A stretch of DNA of 64,000 nucleotides from Geodermatophilaceae bacterium NBWT11 (GCA_014218215.1 CP043652.1:3844001-3908000), one strand, 5' to 3'. Shown: positions 27,375 to 36,896, counted from the first letter of the stretch. A program made the numbers and translations. The notes: generated by a model not told the origin, from the letters alone.

Positions 27375-29197
27375 GCGCCGCCGTGACCGACGAGCCGGTG
27401 ACCGGGATGCACGACCGGCCCACCGAGTCCGCCACCGCGACGCTGCGGCGCGGCTTGCGGATGATGCCGGAGTTCCGCCGCGGGCTGCCCGCGACCTTCT
27501 CCCTGGCCCTGGTCGCCACCGCCGGGCGCGTCGTCGTCCCCATCGCGGTGCAGCAGACCCTCGACCGCGGCCTGGGCGCCGCCGGTGGACCCGACATCCC
27601 GCTGGTCCGCGAGCTCGTCGCGATCTGCGCGCTGGTCGTGCTGGTCACCGCCGTCGCGGTCTACCGGATGAACGTCCGGCTCTTCCGGACGACGGAGACC
27701 GCGCTGGCGAACCTGCGGGTGCGCGCCTTCCGGCACGTGCACGACCTGTCGGTGCTGCACCAGCAGGGCGAACGCCGCGGCAACCTGGTCTCCCGGGTCA
27801 CCAGCGACGTCGACCAGCTGTCGGTGTTCATGCAGTGGGGCGGGGTGCTCGGGCTGGTCAGCCTGGGCCAGCTCGTCGTCGCCACCGTCGTGATGGCCGT
27901 CTACTCCTGGCAGCTGACCCTGCTGGTCCTCGTCTGCTTCATCCCGCTGGGTTACGCGGTGAAGTGGTTCGCGAAGCGGCTGGCCGAGGTCTACGGCGTG
28001 GTCCGCGAGCGGGTCGGCGACGTGCTGGCCGCGGTCGGGGAGTCCGTCGTCGGCGCCCCCACCGTGCGCGCCTACGGCGTCCGGGGGCGCACCGCGGCGC
28101 GCATCGACGCCGCCATCGACCGGCACTACCGGGCCTCGGTGCAGGCCCAGCGCACCACCGCCGGGGTGTACGTGAGCGGTGAGTTCGTCGCCGCGGTCGC
28201 GAACGCCGCGGTCGTCGTGGTGGGTGTGCTGCTCGGCGTCGGCGGGCAGATCTCGGCCGGCACGCTGGTCGCGTTCCTGTTCCTGGTCACCCTGTTCGTC
28301 GCCCCGGTGCAGACTGCCAGCGAGGTGCTCAACGAGGCCCAGAACGCCGTCGCCGGGTTCCGCCGGGTGCTCGACGTGCTGGACACCGAGCCCGACGTGC
28401 AGGACCCCGTCGACGGCCAGGTGCTGCCCGCAGGGCCGCTGGGCGTGCGGTTCGACCACGTGGGCTTCCGGTACTCCCCGGGTGCCCGCCCGGCCCTGGC
28501 CGACGTCGACCTGGAGATCGCCGCCCGCACCCGCGTCGCGGTCGTCGGGGAGACCGGGTCGGGGAAGACCACCTTCGCCAAGCTGCTCACCCGGCTGATG
28601 GACCCCACCGAGGGCCGGGTGCTGGTCGGCGGGGTGCCGCTGGACCGGATCGCGTTCAGCTCGCTGCGCGAGCGGGTCGTGATGGTGCCCCAGGACGGGT
28701 TCCTCTTCGACGCCTCGGTCGCGGACAACGTGCGCTACGGCAAGCCCGGGATGACCGACGCGCACGTCGCGGCGGCCTTCGACGAGCTGGGGCTCGGCGG
28801 GTGGGTCGAGGGCCTGTCCGACGGCGTGCGGACGCCGGTCGGCCAGCGGGGGGAGTCGCTGTCGGCGGGGGAGCGGCAGCTGGTGGCCGTCGCCCGTGCC
28901 TACGTCGCCGACCCCGACCTGCTGGTGCTCGACGAGGCCACCAGCGCGGTCGACCCGGCCACCGAGGCCCGGCTCACCCGGGCCCTGGACACCCTCACCA
29001 CCGGCCGGACGACGATCACCATCGCCCACCGGCTGTCCACCGCCGAGCGGGCCGACGAGATCCTGGTCGTCGACGCCGGCCGGGTCGCCCAGCGCGGCAC
29101 GCACGCGGAGCTGGTCGACGCACCCGGGGTCTACGCGGGGCTGCACGCCTCGTGGCGGCGGTCGTCCGGGGGGCTCACCACCCCGCCCGCCCGGTGA
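27371..29197 (+). CDS. Heterodimeric ABC exporter half-transporter, catalytic partner
   Basis: A 608-residue half-transporter with six helices (about 35-325) and a nucleotide-binding domain. Walker A is GETGSGKTT; Walker B with catalytic Glu is LLVLDEATSAVDP (D521, E522) and the switch His is H553 in IAHRLST. Its signature is LSAGE (497-501) instead of LSGGQ. It therefore complements the first subunit: its catalytic site pairs with the first subunit's good signature, and its poor signature pairs with the first subunit's poor catalytic site. The genes overlap by GTGA. The following small membrane protein gene also overlaps its stop. Confidence 0.92.
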   Translation: MSAAVTDEPVTGMHDRPTESATATLRRGLRMMPEFRRGLPATFSLALVATAGRVVVPIAVQQTLDRGLGAAGGPDIPLVRELVAICALVVLVTAVAVYRMNVRLFRTTETALANLRVRAFRHVHDLSVLHQQGERRGNLVSRVTSDVDQLSVFMQWGGVLGLVSLGQLVVATVVMAVYSWQLTLLVLVCFIPLGYAVKWFAKRLAEVYGVVRERVGDVLAAVGESVVGAPTVRAYGVRGRTAARIDAAIDRHYRASVQAQRTTAGVYVSGEFVAAVANAAVVVVGVLLGVGGQISAGTLVAFLFLVTLFVAPVQTASEVLNEAQNAVAGFRRVLDVLDTEPDVQDPVDGQVLPAGPLGVRFDHVGFRYSPGARPALADVDLEIAARTRVAVVGETGSGKTTFAKLLTRLMDPTEGRVLVGGVPLDRIAFSSLRERVVMVPQDGFLFDASVADNVRYGKPGMTDAHVAAAFDELGLGGWVEGLSDGVRTPVGQRGESLSAGERQLVAVARAYVADPDLLVLDEATSAVDPATEARLTRALDTLTTGRTTITIAHRLSTAERADEILVVDAGRVAQRGTHAELVDAPGVYAGLHASWRRSSGGLTTPPAR

Positions 29198-29604
29198 CCC
29201 TCCCCGACTGGCGCCGCCGGCCGGGGACCGCCACCGGCGCGATGGTGCTGGGCGTGCTGAGCGCGGTGTCCCTGGGGCCGCTGGGTGCGCTGATCGGCTT
29301 CGCGTCCCAGGGTCTCCAGGATCTCGCCGGGGCGGTCGGGGGGTACCTCGCGGCGCTGGCCGCCGTGGTGGTCCTGGTGGGGGTCGGGCTGCTCCGCGGT
29401 GCGCGGGCCTGGTGGCCGCTGATCGCCGGCTGCGCGGTGCTCGTCGCCGTGGTCGCGGCGTGGGTCGTCCACAACGTGTCCGAGGGTGACGGCGGGGAGC
29501 TGCTGGCGCTGTTCGCCGTCTGCCCGCTGGGCGCCGCCGCTCTGGGGGCGACGCCCGAGGTGCGGGTCTGGGTGGGACAGACGAGGGCCGCCGGTCCGGG
29601 CTGA
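29194..29604 (+). CDS. Small four-helix membrane protein coupled to the ABC exporter
   Basis: A 136-residue protein with about four hydrophobic helices (18-42, 50-70, 74-92, 103-120) and short polar ends. No family motif is recognised; the first part resembles DUF4190-like small actinobacterial membrane proteins only in composition. The GTG start overlaps the exporter stop (GTGA), so it is probably translated with it. A role linked to the exporter is possible but not shown. Confidence 0.65.
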   Translation: MTLPDWRRRPGTATGAMVLGVLSAVSLGPLGALIGFASQGLQDLAGAVGGYLAALAAVVVLVGVGLLRGARAWWPLIAGCAVLVAVVAAWVVHNVSEGDGGELLALFAVCPLGAAALGATPEVRVWVGQTRAAGPG

Positions 29605-29640
29605 GTGCCCGGCCCGACGGCCCTGGTCGTGCGAGGGAGG

Positions 29641-30048
29641 TCAGCTCGTCGGCGGCTCGTCCTTGCCCGACTCCTCGAGCTCGTCGGCCTCCTCCTTGGT
29701 GTGGTGCACCGCGCCGTCGGCGTGGTCGGCCGGGCCGTACACGGTGTAGAGGACCCACGGGTTCGGGCCGTCGTTGACGAAGTTGTGCAGCGTGCCGGCC
29801 GGGACGACGACGATGTCACCGGGCTTGACGCTCTTGCTCGAGCCCTCGATGACGGCCTTGCCGACGCCGCTCACGAAGCTCAGGATCTGGTCGTTCTCGT
29901 CGTGGGTCTCCTCGCCGATCTCCCCACCCGGCGGGATCGTCATGATCACCAGCTGGGAGTGCTCGCCGGTCCAGAGCACGCGTCGGAAGTCCGCGCTCTT
30001 CTCGGCCACGGTCGCGATGTCGAAGTGCACGATGTCCTTGGCTGCCAT
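29641..30048 (-). CDS. Cupin-domain protein
   Basis: A 135-residue single cupin. Motif 1 residues lie in GGEIGEETHDENDQILSF (Glu and His metal ligands) and motif 2 in GDIVVVPAGTLHNFVNDG. An acidic tail of about 30 residues follows. Start: ATG 30048 with GAGAGG 3 nt upstream. Stand-alone cupins of this type may bind metal or small sugars, or act as isomerases; nothing here decides. It stands alone between two convergent or divergent neighbours. Confidence 0.82.
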   Translation of the reverse strand: MAAKDIVHFDIATVAEKSADFRRVLWTGEHSQLVIMTIPPGGEIGEETHDENDQILSFVSGVGKAVIEGSSKSVKPGDIVVVPAGTLHNFVNDGPNPWVLYTVYGPADHADGAVHHTKEEADELEESGKDEPPTS

Positions 30049-30135
30049 GGGCCTCTCATGCCCCGCCCGGATGTGGATCACGCACGGACCGTCCACGGAT
30101 ACGGCGGGGACCAGGCCCCGGCGGGGTGCGGGCCC

Positions 30136-30141
30136 TACTCT
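30136..30141 (+). promoter_or_regulatory. -10 box for leaderless membrane protein gene
   Basis: TACTCT lies 7 nt (CCCGGCC) before the ATG at 30149. Confidence 0.55.
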
Positions 30142-30148
30142 CCCGGCC

Positions 30149-30619
30149 ATGGCCCAGCAGTCCCCCCGGCGGCCCGCCCCGGTGCGCCGCTCGCCCAAGG
30201 CGGCCCGGCCGGCCCCGGCGCGCCCGGCCCCCGAGGCCCTCGTCCGCCCGGTCCAGGTGCCCTTCGCCGCGGTGTTCGGGGTGCTCGTCGCCCTCGAGAC
30301 GACGTACCTGGCCTGGCTGCTGTTCGACGCCGACGCCGGGGCCGACGACGTGCCGCGCTGGCCCGAGGTCGCCCTGGTCGTGCTGGCGGTCTGGGCGCTG
30401 GTCGGAGCGGCGCTGGTGTTCCTGGGCCGCGGCCGGGGCTGGCTCGTGCTCGCCGCCGGCAGCGTGCTCCCGCTGCTGGGCCTGCTGGGGGTCACGGTGC
30501 TCTTCGGCAGCCTGGGCGGGGGCAGCGCGACCTGGTGGGCGGTCCTGCTGACCGTCGGTCCGATCGGGTCGCTGGTGCTGGCCTGTCAGCGTCCGGTGCG
30601 GGAGTGGACCACTCGCTAG
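30149..30619 (+). CDS. Four-helix membrane protein of unknown function
   Basis: A 156-residue protein. A basic Pro/Ala-rich tail (1-35) is followed by four hydrophobic helices (about 38-58, 72-92, 95-117, 125-145). It has no recognised motif. The ATG start sits 7 nt after TACTCT. The TAG stop is embedded in TAGGTT, which looks like the -10 box of the following flavoprotein gene, so the two genes are packed with no spare sequence. Confidence 0.68.
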   Translation: MAQQSPRRPAPVRRSPKAARPAPARPAPEALVRPVQVPFAAVFGVLVALETTYLAWLLFDADAGADDVPRWPEVALVVLAVWALVGAALVFLGRGRGWLVLAAGSVLPLLGLLGVTVLFGSLGGGSATWWAVLLTVGPIGSLVLACQRPVREWTTR

Positions 30620-30622
30620 GTT
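30617..30622 (+). promoter_or_regulatory. -10 box overlapping a stop codon, for the flavoprotein gene
   Basis: TAGGTT includes the TAG stop of the gene before and lies 6 nt before GTG 30629, favouring that start over the in-frame GTG at 30626. Confidence 0.55.
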
Positions 30623-30628
30623 GACGTG

Positions 30629-32293
30629 GTGCAGCTCACCGGGAGTCAGGCCGACGTCGTCGTGGTGGGGGCCGGCCTGGCCGGGCTGGTGGCCACCGCC
30701 GAGCTCGCCGACGCCGGCAAGCGGGTGCTGCTGCTGGACTCCGAACCCGAGGCGAACCTCGGTGGGCAGGCGTTCTGGAGCTTCGGCGGCCTCTTCCTGG
30801 TCGACTCACCCGAGCAGCGCCGCCTCCGGGTGAAGGACTCCCTGGAGCTGGCCCGGCAGGACTGGGCCGGCACCGCGTCCTTCGACCGGCCCGAGGACCA
30901 CTGGCCCCGGCAGTGGGCCGAGGCCTACCTGCAGTTCGCCGCGGGGGAGAAGCGCTCCTGGCTGCACCAGCAGGGCGTGCGGTTCTTCCCGGTCGTCGGC
31001 TGGGCCGAGCGCGGCGGCTACGGGGCGACCGGGCACGGCAACTCGGTGCCCCGGTTCCACGTCGTCTGGGGCACCGGTCCCGGCATCGTCGAGCCCTTCG
31101 CCCGCCGCGTGCGGGCGGCCGCCGAGCGTGGGCTGGTCGAGCTGCGGTTCCGGCACCGGGTCACCGGGCTCGTGGTGGACGGCGGCGCGGTGACCGGCGT
31201 GCGCGGGGACGTGCTCGAGCCCAGCGCGGCCGCCCGCGGCGAGGCCACCTCGCGCACGCCGGTCGCCGACTTCGAGATCGGTGCGCAGGCCGTGGTGGTC
31301 ACCGCCGGCGGCATCGGGGCCAACCACGACCTGGTGCGGGCGAACTGGCCGGCCCGGCTGGGCCCGGCGCCGCGGCGGCTGCTGTCCGGCGTCCCGGCGC
31401 ACGTGGACGGCGCGATGTTGCAGGCCACCGAGGCCGCCGGCGCCAGCGTGGTCAACCCCGACCGGATGTGGCACTACACCGAGGGCATCACCAACTGGGA
31501 CCCGGTCTGGGCCCGGCACGGCATCCGGATCCTGCCCGGGCCCTCCTCGCTGTGGCTCGACGCCACCGGGAAGCGGCTGCCCGGGCCGCTGTACCCCGGG
31601 TTCGACACCCTGGGCACGCTCGCGCACATCGGGGGCACCGGCCACGAGCACACCTGGTTCGTGCTCAACCAGAAGATCGTGGAGAAGGAGTTCACCCTCT
31701 CCGGGTCCGAGCAGAACCCCGACCTGACGAACAAGGACCTGAAGCTCCTGCTCACCCGGGTGCGCGGCGGCCCGGCGGCCCCGGTGCAGGCCTTCCTGGA
31801 CCACGGCGAGGACTTCGTCACCGCCCCCACCGTCGCCGAGCTGGTGGCCGGGATGAACCGGGTCATCGGCGGCACCCCGCACCTGGACGCCGCGGCGGTC
31901 GAGGCCGAGATCGTCGCGCGGGACCGGGAGACCGAGAACGGCTTCAGCAAGGACGGCCAGGTCAACGCCATCCGTGCGGCGCGGGCGTTCCTCGGCGACA
32001 AGCTGATCCGGGTGGTGCCGCCGCACCGGCTGCTCGACCCGGCGGCCGGCCCGCTGATCGCCGTCCGGCTCAACCTGCTGACCCGCAAGACCCTCGGCGG
32101 GCTGGAGACCGACCTGTCGGGACGGGTGCTGCAGCCCGGCGGCGCGGTGTTCCCGGGGCTGTACGCGGCCGGGGAGATCGCCGGGTTCGGTGGCGGTGGG
32201 ATGCACGGGTACCGCTCGCTGGAGGGCACCTTCCTCGGCGGTTGCCTCTTCTCCGGCCGGGTCGCCGGCCGAGCGGTCGCCGCCGCCCTCTGA
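30629..32293 (+). CDS. FAD-binding dehydrogenase (fumarate reductase/ketosteroid dehydrogenase-like)
   Basis: A 554-residue flavoprotein of the FAD-binding-2 (succinate dehydrogenase/KsdD-like) superfamily. The Rossmann FAD site is DVVVVGAGLAGLVATAEL at the N terminus; AVVVTAGGIGANHDLVR and the C-terminal FPGLYAAGEIAGFGGGG with GTFLGGCLFSGR close the FAD site. The length fits the actinobacterial group named simply FAD-binding dehydrogenase. Substrate is unknown; steroid-type delta-1 dehydrogenation is a possibility from the family only. The start GTG at 30629 was preferred because TAGGTT lies 6 nt upstream. Converges on the GGDEF gene with a 7-bp gap. Confidence 0.87.
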   Translation: MQLTGSQADVVVVGAGLAGLVATAELADAGKRVLLLDSEPEANLGGQAFWSFGGLFLVDSPEQRRLRVKDSLELARQDWAGTASFDRPEDHWPRQWAEAYLQFAAGEKRSWLHQQGVRFFPVVGWAERGGYGATGHGNSVPRFHVVWGTGPGIVEPFARRVRAAAERGLVELRFRHRVTGLVVDGGAVTGVRGDVLEPSAAARGEATSRTPVADFEIGAQAVVVTAGGIGANHDLVRANWPARLGPAPRRLLSGVPAHVDGAMLQATEAAGASVVNPDRMWHYTEGITNWDPVWARHGIRILPGPSSLWLDATGKRLPGPLYPGFDTLGTLAHIGGTGHEHTWFVLNQKIVEKEFTLSGSEQNPDLTNKDLKLLLTRVRGGPAAPVQAFLDHGEDFVTAPTVAELVAGMNRVIGGTPHLDAAAVEAEIVARDRETENGFSKDGQVNAIRAARAFLGDKLIRVVPPHRLLDPAAGPLIAVRLNLLTRKTLGGLETDLSGRVLQPGGAVFPGLYAAGEIAGFGGGGMHGYRSLEGTFLGGCLFSGRVAGRAVAAAL

Positions 32294-32300
32294 CCGCGGC

Positions 32301-33413
32301 TCAGCCCGCGACGGCCACCTGGTCGCGGCCGCCGGCCTTCGCCCGGTAGAGGGCGGCGTCCGCGGCGGAGAACGCCTCGGCGCTCTCCCCGGGGCCCGGG
32401 CTCGTCGGGCGGGCTGCGTGCACGCCCACGCTCACGGTGAGCCCGGCCTCCGCGGTGTCGGCGGGTGCCTGGGCGCGGGCCCCGCGGGCGTCGGTGAGGA
32501 GCCGGGTCGCGATGGACGCCGCGCCCTCGGCGTCGGTCCCCGGGAGCAGCAGGCCGAACTCGTCCCCACCCAGCCGCGCCGCGAGGTCACCGGGACGACG
32601 CAGCGCCGCGCTCAGCAGCCCGGCGACCACGACCAGGGCACGGTCCCCGGCGGCGTGGCCGAAGGTGTCGTTGACCTGCTTGAAGTGGTCGACGTCCACC
32701 ACCACCAGGCCCAGCGGGGTGCCCTCGCGCGCGCAGCGCTCCCACTCCCGCTGCAGCGCCTCCTCCCACCCGCGCCGGTTCGGCAGCCCGGTCACCGGGT
32801 CCAGCGTGGTCAGCCGCTCCAGGGCCTCGGTCTGGGCGAACAGCAACCGGGCCTGGGCGGCCACGCGGTAGGCCGCGGCCAGGCCGACGAGGACGACCGT
32901 GCCGACCAGGGCCGTGGCGGTGGCGAGGTCCCGGCCGGTGACGTCGGCGGTGGTGGCGGCCAGCAGGCTGACCACCGACCAGACCGGGACCAGGGTGGCG
33001 GTCACCGGGAAGGGCAGCCGGGCGTGCAGGCACAGGATCGCCGCGGTGTGCAGGCTCAGCAGCAGCCAGCCGGTGGGCGTGCGGTCCCCGCCCAGGGCCA
33101 GCGCGACCACCGCGTAGACGCCGAAGCCCGCGACCAGCACCCGGGCGGTCGTGCGGTACGTGGTCGTGCGCCGGACCAGCAGGATCAGCACGACGGCGGC
33201 CGCCCCCACCAGCACGTGGTCGCTGAGGGCCATCGGGCCCCCGGCCGGCCCGCGGCGCAGGTTGACCACGAAGAAGACCACGTTGTAGGCCAGGACCAGG
33301 CCGGCCACCAGCGCCACGTCCCGGCGCAGGCCGCGCAGCTGGGTGGCCAGGAAACGGTCCTCCTGCGCGGGGTCGGACAGCCGGGCTGACCAGGGGTTCA
33401 GCGCAGCGGGCAC
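32301..33413 (-). CDS. Membrane diguanylate cyclase (GGDEF domain)
   Basis: A 370-residue protein that should make cyclic di-GMP from two GTP. Six or so hydrophobic helices (about 28-190) form the sensor region, and the GGDEF domain covers 200-365. The active-site motif [14 protein letters not shown] is intact, and [16 protein letters not shown] and [17 protein letters not shown] are the other GGDEF blocks. No RxxD inhibitory site is obvious directly before GGDEF, so product inhibition through it is doubtful. The GTG start at 33413 lies 70 bp from the divergent hisI start. The signal sensed is unknown. Confidence 0.9.
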   Translation of the reverse strand: MPAALNPWSARLSDPAQEDRFLATQLRGLRRDVALVAGLVLAYNVVFFVVNLRRGPAGGPMALSDHVLVGAAAVVLILLVRRTTTYRTTARVLVAGFGVYAVVALALGGDRTPTGWLLLSLHTAAILCLHARLPFPVTATLVPVWSVVSLLAATTADVTGRDLATATALVGTVVLVGLAAAYRVAAQARLLFAQTEALERLTTLDPVTGLPNRRGWEEALQREWERCAREGTPLGLVVVDVDHFKQVNDTFGHAAGDRALVVVAGLLSAALRRPGDLAARLGGDEFGLLLPGTDAEGAASIATRLLTDARGARAQAPADTAEAGLTVSVGVHAARPTSPGPGESAEAFSAADAALYRAKAGGRDQVAVAG

Positions 33414-33470
33414 GGCACATCATGAGCACGACCGCCCGGCGTCGCCTCCCGGGGTGCCCGCCACGGCTGA

Positions 33471-33476
33471 GAGACT
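33471..33476 (+). promoter_or_regulatory. -10-like box for leaderless hisI
   Basis: GAGACT lies 7 nt before GTG 33484 and favours it over the in-frame GTG at 33478. Confidence 0.45.
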
Positions 33477-33483
33477 GGTGGGC

Positions 33484-33837
33484 GTGCCCGATCTCGACCC
33501 TGCCGTCTCCGACCTCCTGCGCCGCACCCCGGACGGCCTGGTCGCCGCCGTCGCCCAGCAGCACGACACCGGTGAGGTGCTGATGCTGGCCTGGATGGAC
33601 GACGAGGCACTGCGCCGCACGCTGGCCACCGGCGAGGCCACCTACTGGTCCCGCAGCCGCAACGAGTACTGGGTCAAGGGCGCCACCTCCGGCCACCACC
33701 AGGCCGTGCACGAGGTCCGGGTCGACTGCGACGGCGACGCGCTGCTGCTGCTGGTCGACCAGACCGGTCCCGCCTGCCACACCGGCGAGCGCTCCTGCTT
33801 CCACCGCCCCCTGGAGGTCACCCGTGCGACTCGGTGA
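33484..33837 (+). CDS. hisI: Phosphoribosyl-AMP cyclohydrolase
   Basis: Zinc/magnesium enzyme of 117 residues catalysing the third histidine step, opening the adenine ring of PR-AMP. This is the stand-alone cyclohydrolase without the fused HisE pyrophosphatase. [40 protein letters not shown] (metal aspartates/cysteine) and [12 protein letters not shown] (zinc cysteines) are all present. It overlaps trpE by 14 nt, so histidine and tryptophan synthesis are joined in one transcript here. hisE and hisG are not in the window. Confidence 0.95.
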   Translation: MPDLDPAVSDLLRRTPDGLVAAVAQQHDTGEVLMLAWMDDEALRRTLATGEATYWSRSRNEYWVKGATSGHHQAVHEVRVDCDGDALLLLVDQTGPACHTGERSCFHRPLEVTRATR

Positions 33838-35323
33838 GACCCTCCCGACCGCGGCCGACCTCGCCACCTCCACCGGCCCCGTCGTGCCGGTGACCCGCCG
33901 GCTGCTGGCCGACTCCGAGACCGCGGTCGGCGTCTACCGCAAGCTGGCCGGCAACCGGCCGGGCACCGTGCTGCTGGAGTCCGCCGAGCAGGGCAAGCAG
34001 TGGTCCCGGTACAGCTTCGTCGGCGTCCGCAGCGCCGGGGTGCTCACCGAGCGCGAGGGGGTCACCCAGTGGCTGGGGGAGGACCTCCCGGGGCTGACCG
34101 ACGACCTGCCCACCGACCCCCTGGACGCCGTCCGCACGCTGGCCCGGCGGCTGCGCACCCCGCGGGCACCCGGGCTGCCCCCGCTGACCGGCGGGCTGGT
34201 CGGCTACCTGGGCTACGACGTCGTCCGGCGACTGGAGCGGCTGCCCGACACCGCGACCGACGACCTGGGCATGCCCGAGCTGGCGATGACCCTGGTGACC
34301 GACCTGGCGGTGCTGGACCACCACGACGGCACCGTGCTGCTCATCGCCAACGCCTTCGGCACGACGGCCGAGCACCACGCCGACGCCGTCGCCCGGCTGG
34401 ACGCGATGGCCGCCGCGCTGGTGGGCGCCGCCCCGCCCGGGGTGGCCACGATGGAGACCACCGAGTCGCCCGAGGTCACCTCGAACATGGCCCCGGGGCA
34501 GTTCCAGGCCGGCGTCGAGGCCGTCCGCGAGCACGTGCGGGCCGGGGACGTGTTCCAGGCCGTGCTGTCCCAGCGCTTCTCCCGGCGCACGGACGTCGAC
34601 GCGCTGGACCTGTACCGGGTGCTGCGCGCCAGCAACCCCTCGCCGTACATGTACCTGCTGCGGTTCGCCGGTCGGGAGTCGCCCTTCGACGTCGTCGGGT
34701 CCTCCCCGGAGGCGCTGGTCACCGTCACCGGCGACCACGCCGTCGTCCACCCGCCGGCCGGCACCCGCCCGCGCGGGGGCTCCCCGGAGGAGGACGCCCG
34801 GTTCACCGAGGAGCTGCTGGCCGACCCCAAGGAACGCGCCGAGCACGTGATGCTGGTCGACCTGGCCCGCAACGACCTGGGCCGGGTCTGCGTGCCGGGC
34901 ACCGTCGAGGTCGCGGACTTCATGCGGGTCGAGCGGTACAGCCACGTCATGCACCTGGTGTCCACCGTCGCCGGGCGGGTCACCCCGGGCCGGGACGCCC
35001 TGGACGTGTTCGACGCGACCTTCCCCGCCGGGACGGTGTCCGGGGCGCCCAAGCCGCGCGCGATGGAGGTCATCGAGTCCCTCGAGCCCACCCGCCGCGC
35101 GCTCTACGCCGGCACCGTCGGCTACCTGGACACCAGCGGCGACATGGACATGGCCATCGCCATCCGGACGGCGGTGCTGCACGAGGGCACCGCGTACGTG
35201 CAGGCCGGTGCGGGGGTCGTGGCCGACAGCGACGCCGCGCTGGAGGAGGCCGAGACCCGGCACAAGGCGCGGGCGGTGCTGTCGGCGATCGCCACCGCCG
35301 AGGGGCTGCGGGAGCTGTCGTGA
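33824..35323 (+). CDS. trpE: Anthranilate synthase component I
   Basis: Converts chorismate and ammonia (from TrpG) to anthranilate, 499 residues. The feedback-inhibition element LLES is at 50-53 and NPSPYMYLL contributes to the tryptophan site, so allosteric control by tryptophan is expected. Catalytic blocks: [38 protein letters not shown] and [15 protein letters not shown]. It begins inside hisI (14-nt overlap) and its stop overlaps the next gene (GTGA). trpG and trpD are not in this window. Confidence 0.97.
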   Translation: MRLGETLPTAADLATSTGPVVPVTRRLLADSETAVGVYRKLAGNRPGTVLLESAEQGKQWSRYSFVGVRSAGVLTEREGVTQWLGEDLPGLTDDLPTDPLDAVRTLARRLRTPRAPGLPPLTGGLVGYLGYDVVRRLERLPDTATDDLGMPELAMTLVTDLAVLDHHDGTVLLIANAFGTTAEHHADAVARLDAMAAALVGAAPPGVATMETTESPEVTSNMAPGQFQAGVEAVREHVRAGDVFQAVLSQRFSRRTDVDALDLYRVLRASNPSPYMYLLRFAGRESPFDVVGSSPEALVTVTGDHAVVHPPAGTRPRGGSPEEDARFTEELLADPKERAEHVMLVDLARNDLGRVCVPGTVEVADFMRVERYSHVMHLVSTVAGRVTPGRDALDVFDATFPAGTVSGAPKPRAMEVIESLEPTRRALYAGTVGYLDTSGDMDMAIAIRTAVLHEGTAYVQAGAGVVADSDAALEEAETRHKARAVLSAIATAEGLRELS

Positions 35324-35970
35324 GCAGCCCCCGCCCGGCTGCCCGCCGCGAGCTCACCGTCGCCGTGCTCGCCGCGGCCGCCGCCGGTGGGCTGGCGCTG
35401 TCGGCGGGCGGTCAGGGCTGGGCCGACGTCACCGTGACCCGCCAGCCCCCGCTGCCCCCCGTCGAGCAGGTGCTGACCGGCAGCCAGCTGGCCCCGCTGG
35501 TCCCGGCGACCGGTCTGCTGCTGCTCGCCGGCGCGGTCGCGCTGTTCGCCGTCCGGGGGTGGGGGCGGGTGGTGCTGGGCCTGGTGCTGGCCGTCGCGGG
35601 GGGAGTGCTGGTGGCCTCGGGCGTCGGTGCCCTCACCGGCTCGGTCGAGGTCACCCCCGACGACCTGGGGGACCAGATCGGGTTGGGGCAGGCCACGATC
35701 AGCTCGCAGGTCGCCGCCGGGTGGCCGGTGCTCGCCGTCGTCGCCGGGGTGCTCGGGCTGCTGGCCGGGGGCCTCGTCGTGCTCCGCGGACGGCGGTGGC
35801 CCGGGCTGGGTCAGCGGTACGAGCGGCCCGCCGGGTCCGGTCCCGCACCGGCGGCAGCACCGCGCCGCCCGTCCCGCCCGGAGTCCCCGGAGGACCGGCA
35901 CCAGGCCGCGTGGAAGGCCCTGGACCGCGGCGACGACCCGACCGACGAGCCTCCCGCACCCGGTCGCTGA
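35320..35970 (+). CDS. Tryptophan-cluster-associated membrane protein (TIGR02234-like)
   Basis: A 216-residue membrane protein with four hydrophobic helices (about 12-30, 58-78, 82-105, 128-150) and a Pro-rich basic cytoplasmic tail of 60 residues. Membrane proteins of this kind sit between trpE and trpC throughout actinobacteria (TIGR02234 family; Rv1610 in M. tuberculosis as I recall). The role is unknown despite the conserved context. The start overlaps the trpE stop. Confidence 0.82.
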   Translation: MSSPRPAARRELTVAVLAAAAAGGLALSAGGQGWADVTVTRQPPLPPVEQVLTGSQLAPLVPATGLLLLAGAVALFAVRGWGRVVLGLVLAVAGGVLVASGVGALTGSVEVTPDDLGDQIGLGQATISSQVAAGWPVLAVVAGVLGLLAGGLVVLRGRRWPGLGQRYERPAGSGPAPAAAPRRPSRPESPEDRHQAAWKALDRGDDPTDEPPAPGR

Positions 35971-36008
35971 GCGACGACCCCGTGCGGGGCGACCCCGTGC
36001 CGCATCTC

Positions 36009-36014
36009 TAGAGT
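36009..36014 (+). promoter_or_regulatory. Possible -10 box upstream of trpC
   Basis: TAGAGT about 40 nt before a 13-codon ORF and 78 nt before trpC. No good -35 element is seen. Confidence 0.35.
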
Positions 36015-36048
36015 GACGCCACCGAACCGACAGGCGAGGGGACGCAGG

Positions 36049-36090
36049 ATGCAGCAGCGCACAGGAGAGCCGGGGGGCGCACGGGCATGA
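36049..36090 (+). CDS. 13-codon upstream ORF overlapping the trpC start
   Basis: ATG at 36049 opens a frame for [13 protein letters not shown]; its TGA stop overlaps the trpC ATG (ATGA at 36087-36090). An AGGGG sequence lies 7 nt before its ATG, a better ribosome site than anything just before trpC. It has no tryptophan codon, so it is not a classical attenuation peptide. Ribosomes finishing it would be placed to reinitiate at trpC. Whether it is translated is unproven. Confidence 0.4.
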   Translation: MQQRTGEPGGARA

Positions 36091-36896
36091 ACGTGCTCAT
36101 GGACATCGTGGCCGGCGTGCGCGAGGACGTCGCAGCCCGACAGCAGGCGACCCCGCTCGCCGAGGTCCAGGCCGCCGCCCGCGACGCGCGTCCCGCCCTG
36201 GACGCCCTGGCCGCGCTGCGTGCCCCCGGCGTCGGCGTCATCGCCGAGGTCAAGCGCAACAGCCCCTCCAAGGGCGCGCTGGCCACCATCGACGACCCCG
36301 CCTCGCTCGCCGTGCAGTACGCCGCCGGCGGCGCCCGGGTGATCAGCGTGCTCACCGAGCGCCGTCGCTTCCACGGCACCCAGGCCGACCTTGCCGCCGT
36401 CCGTGCCGCCGTCGACGTGCCGGTGCTGTGCAAGGACTTCGTCGTCTCCAGCTACCAGGTGCACGAGGCCCGGGCCCACGGCGCGGACGTCTGCCTGCTC
36501 ATCGTCGGCGCCCTGGAGCAGAACGCCCTGGTCGGCCTGCTCGAGCGGATCGAGTCCCTGGGCATGACCGCCCTGGTCGAGGTGCACACCGAGGCCGAGG
36601 CCGACCGGGCGCTGGAGGCCGGTGCCTCGGTGATCGGCGTCAACGCCCGCGACCTCACCACCCTGGACGTCGACCGCAGCACCTTCGAGCGGATCGCCCC
36701 CGGGCTGCCCACCGAGGTCGTCAAGGTCGCCGCCTCCGGCGTCCGCGGGCCGCACGACCTGATCAGCTACGCCGGCGCCGGGGCGGACGCCGTCCTGGTG
36801 GGGGAGGGCCTGGTCACCGCCGCCGACCCGCGGCAGGCCGTCGCCGACCTGGTGACCGCCGGCTCGCACCCCGCGACCCCGCGCGCCACCCGCTAG
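36087..36896 (+). CDS. trpC: Indole-3-glycerol phosphate synthase
   Basis: Closes the indole ring, converting CdRP to indole-3-glycerol phosphate with loss of CO2; 269 residues. The block [13 protein letters not shown] with the catalytic Lys, [11 protein letters not shown], and [13 protein letters not shown] are all typical, as is the phosphate-binding [13 protein letters not shown]. The monofunctional form here lacks a fused TrpF domain, which fits PriA supplying that step. The ATG overlaps the stop of a 13-codon upstream ORF and has only a weak ribosome site of its own. Confidence 0.96.
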   Translation: MNVLMDIVAGVREDVAARQQATPLAEVQAAARDARPALDALAALRAPGVGVIAEVKRNSPSKGALATIDDPASLAVQYAAGGARVISVLTERRRFHGTQADLAAVRAAVDVPVLCKDFVVSSYQVHEARAHGADVCLLIVGALEQNALVGLLERIESLGMTALVEVHTEAEADRALEAGASVIGVNARDLTTLDVDRSTFERIAPGLPTEVVKVAASGVRGPHDLISYAGAGADAVLVGEGLVTAADPRQAVADLVTAGSHPATPRATR

